Source: CAWBUW01 sp963792075 (GTDB taxonomy: Bacteria; Chloroflexota; Anaerolineae; Anaerolineales; UBA4823). Taken from it: a DNA stretch of 64,000 nt. A program made the position numbers and the translations under genes. The stretch spans positions 248,001 through 312,000 of the forward strand of contig CAWBUW010000007.1 of assembly GCA_963792075.1 (NCBI GenBank), written 5' to 3'. This document shows, one piece after another, positions 25,038-36,498 of the stretch (position 1 is the first letter of the stretch; each line of letters begins with the position of its first letter). The notes beneath the pieces are model-generated. The model was given only the letters and a program-made list of their open reading frames with translations. It did not search any database and was not told the DNA's origin.

Positions 25038-27280
25038 TTTTTCCTCCTTACCAGCTGCCACCAGCCAGCCAGCGCTCGAATAATTCGGGACCAGATTGGC
25101 TTTGGCCTGATATCCGGGCGGGAAATTCGAATTTCTCTTTGGGATTGAACAAGAGGGGTTTTGATGGGCGCACTGATTGGGACTGCCTCAGGTGGCTGGA
25201 TTCCTTCAACGGTCGTTACCGTTTCTAGGGCTAGAGATGTGCTCAAACCCGCTTCAGTCACTACTACAACTTCTGGTCCCGATGGCTGATCTGCGGGTGT
25301 CAGCGGCTCAGTTAGTTCCCCTGGCACGTTCGTCGCGCCCGATTTGGGCTCGGGCTGAACCGGCGTAGGTTCAGAGGTTGGCTCGGGTATTGGTTCCTGT
25401 GTGAGGCTGGGCGCTGGCTCAGGTACAGGTTTGGGCTTGGGTCGATGACCTGGCTTCGATGTAGATTTCCGTTTGGGTTTTGGCGCTGACTTATGTATGG
25501 ATTCTAGCGTGAGCTCGGGAGCAGGCTCGCGTATAGGTTCTGGCATGGATCTAGGCGTTGGCTCAGGTGCGGATTTCGGTTTGGGTCTAGGGGCTGGCTT
25601 TGGTGCAGGTTTGGGTTTTGGCGGACGCGGCGGTTTAGTTTTTTGGGGGATATCCTCCGGGCTGGCTGCATAGCGAAAATAGCCCTTGCTTACTCGATAG
25701 AAAAATGGTCGAGTATAAAGTAATATGATCACTGATTTTGGCGAGCACATGCGCTTGAGAAAAACGGCATTGAAGATATCCTTATGATGCGCCCCCTTTG
25801 TAGGGTCAAGAGCACACAATTCCTGAACAGTTTTTACCACCACATCTTGAACGCTGAGATTTAACCTCTTGGCTTCTACAAACAGCGCTTCTATATCTTC
25901 AAAACGCATTTCTGCTTTGAAAACCTGCTGATCCCCTTCAAAGTTCATACAAATTTCGCTGTATTCAATGCGCAATTGTCGATCTTCTGTCATGAAGGCA
26001 ATTTTGCATAGCACCATGTGGGGCTCCTTCAATGGTCGCGGTGCGATCCGGTAAAGGTCCCCCCCCTGGTATTCCAAATATAAATGTGTGCCAGCCGGCA
26101 CAGGGACTGTGCTTTCCAGCAATGCTTGGCGCATATGCTCAATATCTATTGCTTTCAGCAATCCCATGTGCCGATCAACCAGGAATGGGTGGTGCTCTCC
26201 TTCCATGAATTGCACCATCACTAAAGGTACATCCGGATCGAAAGCTTGAATGATCTCCCCGATAGGGAAATAACCCTGAGTTAGATATAGATAGCTTAGG
26301 GTGGCCAGGAATTTTGGTGCTGTCAGTGGTGCCCATTCTCTTCGTTGTTCCACAGACAGCTCCTTTTTTTCTAATTCTTGGATCACCGAGATTGCTTCTA
26401 ACGGTAGCGGGACCAAGTTAAGGTCCTTCAATTCCTGACGATCCTTATCGGTCCAGATTGTATTGAGCTTAGAACGCACCCGAGGCACCGGCAAACCGCG
26501 CAACACTTCCCGGTTCATTTCCTGAAATATTTCTTTGGTTGTCCATTTCCCGGCGCCCAAGTTACGATAACCATTCTTTGCCAACGCTGTTTCTAACAAT
26601 AGGCGCAGCTCCTGTTCGTCCACATCTCGGAGTGTGCCTCCCTTCTGCCAGGAAGCGATGATCTCCTCAACGGTGACCCAAGGTTTGGCAGCCAGCGAAA
26701 GTTTGGAGAAGAAAAGTCCCAGATTGGAGGGTGAAGAAGCTGCATAACGGGGTGGTAAGAAAGTATTCTCCACAAACTGGCCAGCCAGTTGTCCTGAGCT
26801 CAACATGCCTTCAATGGCTGTCTGGAGGTATTTCTCATTAGTGCTTTCAAATTTATCCGAAAGCCATTCTAAATCTTCTCGAACATAGTGGCCAATTTTC
26901 GGCATATCCAGAGTGGCGTTCGAGATGGCGGATGCGACTTGGTGTGTATCAGTACCCAATTTCAGAGTCAGAACCTGAAAAGCTCCTTGATGCAAGGTTT
27001 CGACCTGGACAAGTTCTGTCACTTGCACTATTTGCCAGGTGACCGGTCGGAGGTTCTGCGGGTCAAGAGTTAAGATCGCAACCCATTGGTTCAGTTCATA
27101 AATTTGGGATGGGTGATAGGTCGGGATCAGATCTGTCCGCTGCGACCAGGGAAATTGGCTCAGGATCGTTTTCGCCAATAATTGACGTACCTTGCGGGCT
27201 GGTGTTGGCTTGTTTATCTGGCGCAGCGCTTTAATTTCAGCTTCTTGTGGCTCCAAGGCCATCCAATTCACGACATCCAT
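25034..27280 (-). CDS. Unassigned protein with proline-rich tail (748 aa)
   Basis: The start at 27280 (MDVVNWMALEPQEAE) has GGGGGAGG about eight bases upstream and lies 20 bp after the helicase stop. The first 520 residues are mixed alpha/beta; segments such as 'KPWVTVEEIIASWQKGGTLR' and 'KGAHHKDIFNAVFLKRMCSP' look like winged-helix units of the HARE-HTH kind, found in restriction and DNA-repair proteins. A repetitive Pro/Lys/Glu linker (about 525-660) leads to a basic C-terminus ending VRRKK. No enzyme motif is recognised. It may be an adaptor that holds the helicases or binds DNA; this is inference. Confidence 0.75.
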   Translation of the reverse strand: MDVVNWMALEPQEAEIKALRQINKPTPARKVRQLLAKTILSQFPWSQRTDLIPTYHPSQIYELNQWVAILTLDPQNLRPVTWQIVQVTELVQVETLHQGAFQVLTLKLGTDTHQVASAISNATLDMPKIGHYVREDLEWLSDKFESTNEKYLQTAIEGMLSSGQLAGQFVENTFLPPRYAASSPSNLGLFFSKLSLAAKPWVTVEEIIASWQKGGTLRDVDEQELRLLLETALAKNGYRNLGAGKWTTKEIFQEMNREVLRGLPVPRVRSKLNTIWTDKDRQELKDLNLVPLPLEAISVIQELEKKELSVEQRREWAPLTAPKFLATLSYLYLTQGYFPIGEIIQAFDPDVPLVMVQFMEGEHHPFLVDRHMGLLKAIDIEHMRQALLESTVPVPAGTHLYLEYQGGDLYRIAPRPLKEPHMVLCKIAFMTEDRQLRIEYSEICMNFEGDQQVFKAEMRFEDIEALFVEAKRLNLSVQDVVVKTVQELCALDPTKGAHHKDIFNAVFLKRMCSPKSVIILLYTRPFFYRVSKGYFRYAASPEDIPQKTKPPRPPKPKPAPKPAPRPKPKSAPEPTPRSMPEPIREPAPELTLESIHKSAPKPKRKSTSKPGHRPKPKPVPEPAPSLTQEPIPEPTSEPTPVQPEPKSGATNVPGELTEPLTPADQPSGPEVVVVTEAGLSTSLALETVTTVEGIQPPEAVPISAPIKTPLVQSQREIRISRPDIRPKPIWSRIIRALAGWWQLVRRKK

Positions 27281-27300
27281 TGCAGCATCCTCCCCCTTTG

Positions 27301-29436
27301 TCAACTCAGGTGAAAATATCCGGGTGGAACAGCATTCAGGAAACGGGAGAACATTCCTCTTGCGCAAGTCACATACAATAAATCCCTGGCACGTGTCATG
27401 GCGACATACAACAAGCGCCGCTCGCGCGCCAGATAATCCTCTAACTTATCACCTTCCAGGCTCCAATCATCTCGTGGAACCATTTGCCCATCCGTGACGC
27501 CAACTACAAAGACAACTTTGAATTCCAGACCTTTGGCGCTGTGAAAGGTAGTGTGCTTCATTCCTGGCCCAAAGTAGGTGAATGGGTCGCGATCCAATTC
27601 GACCGGACCGAAGGCCTGCAGCCGAGTCGTAATCAAATCCTGGTAGGGCCTACGCCAGCGATACAAAACCGCCACATCTTCTGGTTTATACTTTGATTCA
27701 GCCTGCAAACACTGCACTTCAGCAGCAACCCAATCAATTTCTTGCTCCGGACTATCAAAACGCCGCATTACAGGCAGTTCTCCCCGGCGCAAAGAGTACT
27801 CAGGTTCCTCAACCTCTGTAGGTTCATCCTCTAAATCATCAAAGCGATGGTCACACATCATCGCATGTGCTGTGCAAAGGATCTCTTGGGTATTGCGATA
27901 ATTGCGGCGCAGCAGTGCTCCCCGACCGGTAACGTCAATGGCTATTCGACGCAGCGACACACCTCCAGGATAGATGCGCTGCAGACCATCCCCCACCAGG
28001 AATAGATCATCGGGACCCGACGGCACCAAGCAGCGGACTAGGAGCAGCTCTGCTTCGGTCAGGTCTTGCAGCTCATCGACGATCCCGGCTTGATAAGGTG
28101 AAGCGAAATCGCCCTTCTCAAGATTTTCTAAGGCCTTCAAGATGAAGTCATCCCAGTCGCAACAGCCCTGAGCTTGCAAGCCGGCCTGGTAAGCCTGGTA
28201 AATCTCATACACGGCCTGACGTTCCCGCACCTGGAGCGCTGTTCCACGCCCACTGCGATCCAGGGCGAGGTAATTGGCCAGGCTGCGGATGGCTTTTCCC
28301 TTGATCATGCAGTGGATTTCATCCTCGAAGAAACTGGCTGGGCGGTTCATCAGCCGCAGATCACGGTATTTAAGGCGCACCACCTCAATCGCTTTAGCCA
28401 GGGCATTTGTTTTTACATCTCCATCCACCCTCAAAATGACTCCGCGTTCCATCAGGAACTGGGAACACCATTGATGAATGCTGCGACATTCAATCGCCCC
28501 AAGCTCTGGGGCATCATCGCCAGCCAATTGGTTTAGCAGGTAAGCGATCACCCCTGGCAGGCGGTTGCCATAGGTCATAAACAAGATCCGCTTCCCCTCT
28601 TGCAATGCTTTGCGCGCCAGATTGCGGGCGCGGTGGATGGCAATAATGGTCTTCCCAGATCCCGCAACACCGCGCACGCGTGCTGGTCCATTAAACTGGC
28701 GCAACGTAAGGGCTCGTTGGAAGGGTGCCAGGAACAGCATCCATTCTTGCAGGCTCCCTTCCAGCGCTCGTTTGAACTCTTCGGTATCCAGGAACTTGTA
28801 GATATCTTCTCCGCCCTGGTTGCGGTTCAAGCTTTCATCCAGCTTGGTGTCTGGAACTGCCGGGCGTTCCACAATACCCAACGCAATCTCTGCTAGTTTG
28901 TTGAAAACAACTTCCGGTAATAACCGCTCAAGCTGTTCCAATTCATTTACATTATCCAGGGAGCGCACCCGCGGCAGCAGCTCCTCGGATACCCCCCATT
29001 CTAAAATCTCCTTATCCTGATAACCAATGAACAGAGCGCCATACTGTTCCTCTTTCTTCCCTGCGCTCTGAAACAAGTCCCCCTTGGACAGCACCGGTTG
29101 AGCGCCCACTTCCATGATATCTGCAACTTTGATCACATCATCTTCCAACTGGAAACTTTTCCGTGCCGCACGCCGGTAGGCCTGGTCGTGATTATCAATC
29201 AGCAAAAATACAATGTTATTGGGTTTGATATGCTTCCAGATAATGCGATATTTGTCGTCCACCCGGCAAGAATGGATGCCTGGTTCTGCAGATATTACTT
29301 TCTCAGGATGCAGTTCCAAAGACCAAGGATCTTGCAGCATCCGGTCAACAGTGCGCTTGGCGCGCTGGGTGACATCGGAGGGCAGCCCCGAAAAATCCCC
29401 CCAGAACTCCCTGCTCATGCTTTGCTTCCATTCCAT
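27301..29436 (-). CDS. RelE/ParE-like domain fused to a UvrD-type helicase
   Basis: 711 residues from an ATG at 29436, nine bases after AAGGGG; an upstream in-frame start (29502) would overlap the previous gene by 50 bp and lacks such a site. Residues 1-95 have the RelE/ParE toxin layout (FWGDFSGLP ... MLQDPWSLELHPEKV ... CRVDDKYRIIWKH ... IDNHDQAYRRA). From about 230 on it is an SF1A helicase: GVAGSGKT (255-262), DELQDLTEAE, LRRNYRNTQEI, FHSAKGLEFKVVFVVGV and RERRLLYVAMTRARDLLYV. The helicase should unwind DNA 3'-5'. The toxin-like part may cut RNA or only bind. Downstream of the PD-(D/E)XK protein by 16 bp. Confidence 0.88.
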   Translation of the reverse strand: MEWKQSMSREFWGDFSGLPSDVTQRAKRTVDRMLQDPWSLELHPEKVISAEPGIHSCRVDDKYRIIWKHIKPNNIVFLLIDNHDQAYRRAARKSFQLEDDVIKVADIMEVGAQPVLSKGDLFQSAGKKEEQYGALFIGYQDKEILEWGVSEELLPRVRSLDNVNELEQLERLLPEVVFNKLAEIALGIVERPAVPDTKLDESLNRNQGGEDIYKFLDTEEFKRALEGSLQEWMLFLAPFQRALTLRQFNGPARVRGVAGSGKTIIAIHRARNLARKALQEGKRILFMTYGNRLPGVIAYLLNQLAGDDAPELGAIECRSIHQWCSQFLMERGVILRVDGDVKTNALAKAIEVVRLKYRDLRLMNRPASFFEDEIHCMIKGKAIRSLANYLALDRSGRGTALQVRERQAVYEIYQAYQAGLQAQGCCDWDDFILKALENLEKGDFASPYQAGIVDELQDLTEAELLLVRCLVPSGPDDLFLVGDGLQRIYPGGVSLRRIAIDVTGRGALLRRNYRNTQEILCTAHAMMCDHRFDDLEDEPTEVEEPEYSLRRGELPVMRRFDSPEQEIDWVAAEVQCLQAESKYKPEDVAVLYRWRRPYQDLITTRLQAFGPVELDRDPFTYFGPGMKHTTFHSAKGLEFKVVFVVGVTDGQMVPRDDWSLEGDKLEDYLARERRLLYVAMTRARDLLYVTCARGMFSRFLNAVPPGYFHLS

Positions 29437-29452
29437 TATTGGTGTTCCCCTT

Positions 29453-30510
29453 TTATGCCACTGTTGCGACCATGCCTGGTTGTAAGCTGACCAGTGTTTC
29501 AACCAAATTCGTGTCTTCTAACAAGAGGTACTGTTTTTGTAAGCTCAGGAAATTGATGTAGCCGACAGGATTCGGCTTCCAGGCTCCTCCAGCTCTTTGG
29601 TAAACAAATAGATTAGGGCCATCGGTTGTCAAAATATAGTGGACATTGACTAACTTCAGCGCATTAACATAATCCTTAGGCTGCTGCAGCACCTCACTTA
29701 AGGCCTGGCCAAGCCCCTTCGCTTCCAGAACCATGACACAGTTCTCAGCAGAGGTCGGCGTTGCCTTGAAGAAAGCGATATCCACGCGGTTCCATTCCAC
29801 CGCCATTTGTTGGTGTGACCAGCCCAAAGCGAGAAAAATCGGCAGGGTTACATGAGAGATCACTTCATGTTCTGAAGGTCGTGGTTTTTGTTCACCAGAT
29901 TGGTACCAGGCGCAAAGGCGGGCTGCCTGCTGCAGGGCTTTCAAAATATCATCAATGTTTCGGTTGCTGATCCCCGCCCGAAATAATGCCACTCCCAATT
30001 CTTCATCCCGATATAAGTTATCGGTAGTATTGATTGCTGGCAAGGTATGTAACGGATGGTCAAAGTTGGATGGATGCACCTTACGAACGAGTTCTATAAT
30101 ATGCGGCTCATGAACCTGAGTGAACGACGGTTTTTGCTTGGCATTTTTGAATACCGCCGCCAGCTCACCCAGCTCAGTTCCCTGAGCCCACACCACCCGC
30201 CGGCAATGCTGCAAATCCCAGCCATAGATGCAGCGGAACTCCAGCCGGTAGGAATATTGATCATTTCCAGAGGGGATCTCTCCCACGTCGATCACTTCAT
30301 GCGCCAGGCGCATCAATACCCGATCACCTGGCTGCGGGGCATGAGCGAAATTATGGATTTGTCTATCTGCTGAGTTGGGATCTCCGATTGCATAATCCAC
30401 CTCACGTGCATCTCCCGCGTCCCCTGGCCTAGCAGCATTACATCGTGATCAAAGAACAATTTCCGGTAGTCCCGACCAGGCTCACCCGCTGCAATCTGCC
30501 AGACTTTCAT
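29453..30510 (-). CDS. PD-(D/E)XK nuclease-like protein (HsdR_N type), one frameshift
   Basis: The start at 30510 (MKVWQIAAGEPGRDYRKLFF) overlaps the previous stop by 4 bp. Near 30432 the frame breaks: adding a G to the run in CAGGGGACG restores ...LLGQGDAGDAREVDYAIGDP... and gives about 352 residues. The N-terminal half looks like a PUA/EVE-type or other modified-base reader (PGDRVLMRLAHEVIDVGEIP); this is tentative. The C-terminal half has VEWNRVDIAFF ... VMVLEAKGLG, the D...ExK of HsdR_N-type endonucleases. It probably cleaves or senses foreign DNA together with the helicases. The frameshift may be an error or inactivation. Confidence 0.75.
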
Positions 30511-31067
30511 GCTGACTTCCCCTCCACCATTGCAATCTCTTCTTCCGTTAGCCCATACAGGGCATATACGATTTGATCAATCAGCCGGTCGGTATCAGCC
30601 AGCTTGTGCTTGATCGGCAGCAGCTTATCCAGGCTAGCCTGGTATTCCTTTGCCAGCCGCTCCTGGAAGGTGCGTCCCGATACATCCACAGTAAACTTGT
30701 TCTTGTTCTTGCGCAGCACAGCCAGAATTTGCTCTAACGTGGCGGGGTCTTCGGCTTTCTGGTAATCGCTCATGTAATTTTGAAGCACGGTTTTTCCGAT
30801 GAGTTCATCCATTGGTACAGCAATTTCACGCCCTAGCCAGGTCAAGAAACCCTTGGTTTCAATCTGGCGTTCTTTGTTTAGTTCGATCATTTGCTCTGCA
30901 AGATAGGCGAGAAAGTCGTGGACTACATCCGCTTGATCTGGTGTGAGAACCAGCCACCTTTCTGTCATTGACAGTGCTTCATCCATTTCAACTGCTTCAT
31001 AAAGACTTCGGGCATGCGCAAGGTTGATTGAACGGGTTTCGGCGTTGGTAATGAACCATACCATCAT
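30507..31067 (-). CDS. C-terminal segment of an Eco57I-type methylase (186 aa)
   Basis: The sequence ends with 'KHKLADTDRLIDQIVYALYGLTEEEIAMVEG', the usual C-terminal signature of large Eco57I/PglX-like RM methylases, and the preceding helices (TERWLVLTPDQADVVHDFLA) fit the same family from memory. The catalytic NPPY-type domain is absent, and a stop lies just upstream in frame, so this is either a remnant of a deleted methylase or a stand-alone helical partner. It overlaps the next gene by 4 bp (ATGA), which keeps it in the operon. AGGGA precedes two adjacent ATGs (31067, 31064). Confidence 0.6.
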   Translation of the reverse strand: MMVWFITNAETRSINLAHARSLYEAVEMDEALSMTERWLVLTPDQADVVHDFLAYLAEQMIELNKERQIETKGFLTWLGREIAVPMDELIGKTVLQNYMSDYQKAEDPATLEQILAVLRKNKNKFTVDVSGRTFQERLAKEYQASLDKLLPIKHKLADTDRLIDQIVYALYGLTEEEIAMVEGKSA

Positions 31068-31199
31068 GTCCCTGGATAACTTGCACCAGGACGTCGTCGG
31101 TTGGGTTCAATTTGAGCCAATTGATTACCCGCATTGGGATTCTCCAGGCCTATTGGCCATTCAAATTGGAATAGGTATGTGTAATGTGGTTGGATTTGA

Positions 31200-31439
31200 T
31201 CATCCATCTTCCATTTTTTCAGTGGCTTTGAATATAAGGATAGCATCTTGTGAATAAGATGGTCTACCCATCTGTTGCAGCCAACGATCCAACCCTTCCT
31301 TATGGAACCGCCAATGCCGGCCAACCTTCTGGCAAGGTACCTTACCTTCTACGGCCAGCTTGTTCATCGAGCGCAGCGGGATGCGTAGATACTGTGCAGT
31401 TTCGCGCAGGGTCAGGATCTCAGGAAGTGAGTCGTGCAT
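31200..31439 (-). CDS. Excisionase-like helix-turn-helix protein B
   Basis: 79 residues, start at 31439 with the same ribosome site as protein A. The N-terminal HTH (LTLRETAQYLRIPLRSMNKL ... GKVPCQKVGRHWRFHKE) is almost identical to protein A; the C-termini differ (QDAILIFKATEKMEDG here). It heads the nine-gene operon, 132 bp before the methylase fragment. Likely a regulator of the operon or a recombination directionality factor. Confidence 0.8.
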   Translation of the reverse strand: MHDSLPEILTLRETAQYLRIPLRSMNKLAVEGKVPCQKVGRHWRFHKEGLDRWLQQMGRPSYSQDAILIFKATEKMEDG

Positions 31440-31474
31440 AGGTTCCACCTTGGGGTGAGAGGATGAAGTCTTTC

Positions 31475-31664
<190 letters not shown>

Positions 31665-31823
31665 CGGCAGGGCCAGCGCAGTAAGTCGGGGAGCCCCCCC
31701 GGTCAGAGCAAAACCGGCCATGTGAAGAAGCGGCGAACAAGCAGAAAATCGGCGTTCAGACGCGTGGAAGCAGCCCGCTGGGGTGCAGCAGGCAGATAAC
31801 TACCAGAGCAGGAGATCAAGCGA

Positions 31824-34385
<2,562 letters not shown>

Positions 34386-34390
34386 ACGGT

Positions 34391-34747
34391 ATTAGCAATA
34401 TCGTTGGGTTTAGGGGTTCCCAATCCCATCGCAGTACAAACGCAGTACCTAATTTTAAAATCAACGATACGAGTGCATATATATGGGCGCACTCGTGTCA
34501 ATTATTATTTATTGGCTGTATGTGGGGGTATGTTTTGGAGGCGGGGTCTGATCCGAAGTCAGATGCTCTGTCCATTGAGCTACTGGGGCTATATGTTGGC
34601 ATTTTGGGTACATTGACGCGCTCAAAAGCGAATCAAGTGCCCCTGTTTTTGCCTGATTGCGAAAGGGGAGATTTACGAATCAGATGCTCCCTATTTGGAT
34701 ACTCATTGGTCGTGATTATACCCGAAAAGGGAAAATCCACCAATCTT
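34391..34747. other. Gene-free stretch with integration-type motifs
   Basis: No gene is supported here. It holds two CGCAGTAC repeats 11 bp apart near 34424-34443, an 8-bp inverted repeat ACGAGTGC/GCACTCGT (34469-34476 and 34489-34496), and the tRNA-Arg 5' half. Short repeats beside a tRNA fragment are what an old attachment region would leave, but they could be chance. Confidence 0.4.
34547..34589 (-). tRNA. Truncated tRNA-Arg(UCG), 5' half only
   Basis: Reading down from 34589: acceptor GCCCCAG, D-arm GCTC...GAGC, and a complete anticodon arm TCTGA-CTTCGGA-TCAGA (anticodon TCG). No variable loop, T-arm or 3' acceptor strand follows. It cannot make a working tRNA. The first 41 bases are repeated exactly at 46543-46583. 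Confidence 0.75.
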
Positions 34748-35186
34748 CTAAATCCACTCTTGGTAACCTGTCTTCCCATCTAAAGCAAATCGCAGGATTC
34801 TTGCTCGATGATAAAACTCAGTTGGTAGATCCTTAATTTGGTTTTCTGCTAACAATGATTTCGATTCTTGAATGCCCCAGGCTGCAAGCAATTCCATTGC
34901 AGCTAATTTTAAATCCAAGTTTGATTCTTTCCTGGCGTAGTCGAAAACGGCCTCTTGTAGCGTCTGTTGCCGGAATATGACTGGCATCCATCCAATCTCG
35001 ACATCTTCCTTAGGGTTTCTATCTCTCAAATTAGACCAGGCATGTTTTCTGCACCAGATGTCATTCCTGCTGGCCTGATCATACCCTAAGGCAATACCCA
35101 GAGTGAGCGCTGGGTCTCCTTGCGCGGCGTTTAGATAATGATAGAAGCCATCCTTGATAGTCTTCCTCGACGATGTTTTTTGCGAT
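34748..35186 (-). pseudogene. C-terminal remnant of a HEAT-like or unassigned protein
   Basis: An open frame without a convincing start (only a TTG at 35029) ends at 34748. It encodes DGFYHYLNAAQGDPALTLGI..., then a helical part (LQEAVFDYARKESNLDLKLA, then AAMELLAAWGIQESKSLL). The 5' end runs into a stop at about 35187, next to the decayed IS1-like gene. It reads as a gene fragment left by insertion or deletion; a short intact gene from 35029 is the alternative. Confidence 0.45.
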
Positions 35187-35220
35187 ATGATTTATGCAAG
35201 ATCAACCCGAGGGAGAGAAT

Positions 35221-36164
35221 ATGGCAAAACTTGCGCAAACCAAAGATTTTTGTCCAAACGCAGCATGTCCAGATTATGGGAAGTTGCAGAGAGATCAGCA
35301 AAAGCCGAACCTTAAAAACTAGGAAAAACCCCTCGAGGGGTGCAGCGATACCAGTGAAAACCTGTGGCAAAACATTTACCGAAACTAAAGGTACCCTGTT
35401 CTATGGAAAACATGCCAAAGCAGAAGAGATTTTGGAAGTCTTGGCCCTCTTGGCAGAAGGCAATCGCATCAGTACATTGACCCGGGTCAAAGGGATCAAA
35501 GAAGATACCATTCTGCGTTGGTTACGCGAAGCAGCCAAACATACAAGCGAGATTGAAAACGTGCTGATGGAGAAGCATCATGTGAAGCGTGCACAGGTAG
35601 ACGGGCTGTGGTCTTACGTTCGCAACAAGGGTGAAAAAAAGCTATCCAGAAACGGATGAAACTGGCACCTTTTGGCTATCCACGATCTTGGATATGGATA
35701 ACCGCCTGCGCGTAGCCCGTGGCATTGATAAAAATGAAACGGCATCCACCGAAAAGGCCTTTCGGATGCTCCAACAACGCGGACACCCAGACATTCCTCC
35801 ACCGCTGATCTCGGATGGATGGGGCGGCATTGACGAAGCACTGCTCAATGTCTACGGAAAAATCCCTGCATACTCAGGGCAAGGTCGCCCGCCTACTCGG
35901 CCGAAACCGGGTAAGGATTGGCTGTACTTGCAGATGATCAAACATCGTGATGAGCGGGGACACCTGATCGACATTGAACTCAAAGTTGTTTGGGGAAAAG
36001 TGGGCGAACTCATCGCTTTGCTGGGTAAGAGCACCGCTTACATTGAACGCAGCAATTTGACGGCTCGCCCTCCTGGAATGGCAGCCGGCTTGACCGATCG
36101 TATTTGGACTGTTAAAGAACTATTGCTTGCTGTACCTGTACCAGACACTAAAAACACTGATTAG
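35221..36164 (+). pseudogene. Decayed IS1-like transposase
   Basis: The start ATGGCAAAACTTGCG at 35221 has GAGGGAGA upstream. The N-terminus has a zinc-finger-like CPNAACPDYG and, in another frame, KTCGKTFTETKGTLFYGKHA followed by an HTH (ISTLTRVKGIKEDTILRWLR). After a second frame change come the catalytic-type stretches SYVRNKGEKKSYPETDETGT, DGWGGIDEALLN and IELKVVWGKVGELIALLGKS. The part between TAR and PGMAAGLTDRIWTVKELL appears deleted, removing the usual C-terminal third. At least two frameshifts plus the deletion make it a dead element. No second copy is in the window. Confidence 0.8.
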
Positions 36165-36213
36165 GGAGACTATCAGCTATTGGTTGCATAAGAAATCCTC
36201 CATTCGGGGCTCG

Positions 36214-36498
36214 TCATAGACCATCATGGGCCGTCATTTTGTCTTCTGGTTCATCATCTGGCCCCAAGTCATTCCTGGACTGCCATCTTTGATAAGCAGC
36301 TTCAATCTCCCCCGCGGTATGGCTGTCGCAGGCGACTAGCGGCTGCTGCTCGCCCGCGACGCGGTGGCCGCCGGGGCTGGTCAGCGTGTACTCCACCAGC
36401 TTGCCGCCTGGAGTGTAAGCGGCAAGGATGGTGAACGTTTTGCCACACACGATACAACCATGCATCTCGACGACGTTTTTCGTTTTCAATTGGGTCAT
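36214..36498 (-). CDS. Small unassigned protein with a CxxC motif
   Basis: 94 residues. It contains CIVCGKTFTILAAYTPGGKL and a later 'VACDSHTAGEIEAAY', so a treble-clef or zinc-ribbon-like metal site (two close Cys, a later Cys and His) is possible. It overlaps the preceding permease gene by 4 bp (ATGA), so it belongs to that operon. Function unknown. Confidence 0.65.
   Translation of the reverse strand: MTQLKTKNVVEMHGCIVCGKTFTILAAYTPGGKLVEYTLTSPGGHRVAGEQQPLVACDSHTAGEIEAAYQRWQSRNDLGPDDEPEDKMTAHDGL

Noticed and set aside
29437..29502. Upstream start for the RelE-UvrD gene at 29502
   Set aside because: It lies within the previous gene without a ribosome site, while 29436 has AAGGGG at good spacing and begins exactly at the RelE-like domain.
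34547..34589. Complete tRNA-Arg gene
   Set aside because: Variable loop, T-arm and 3' acceptor strand are missing at both copies.
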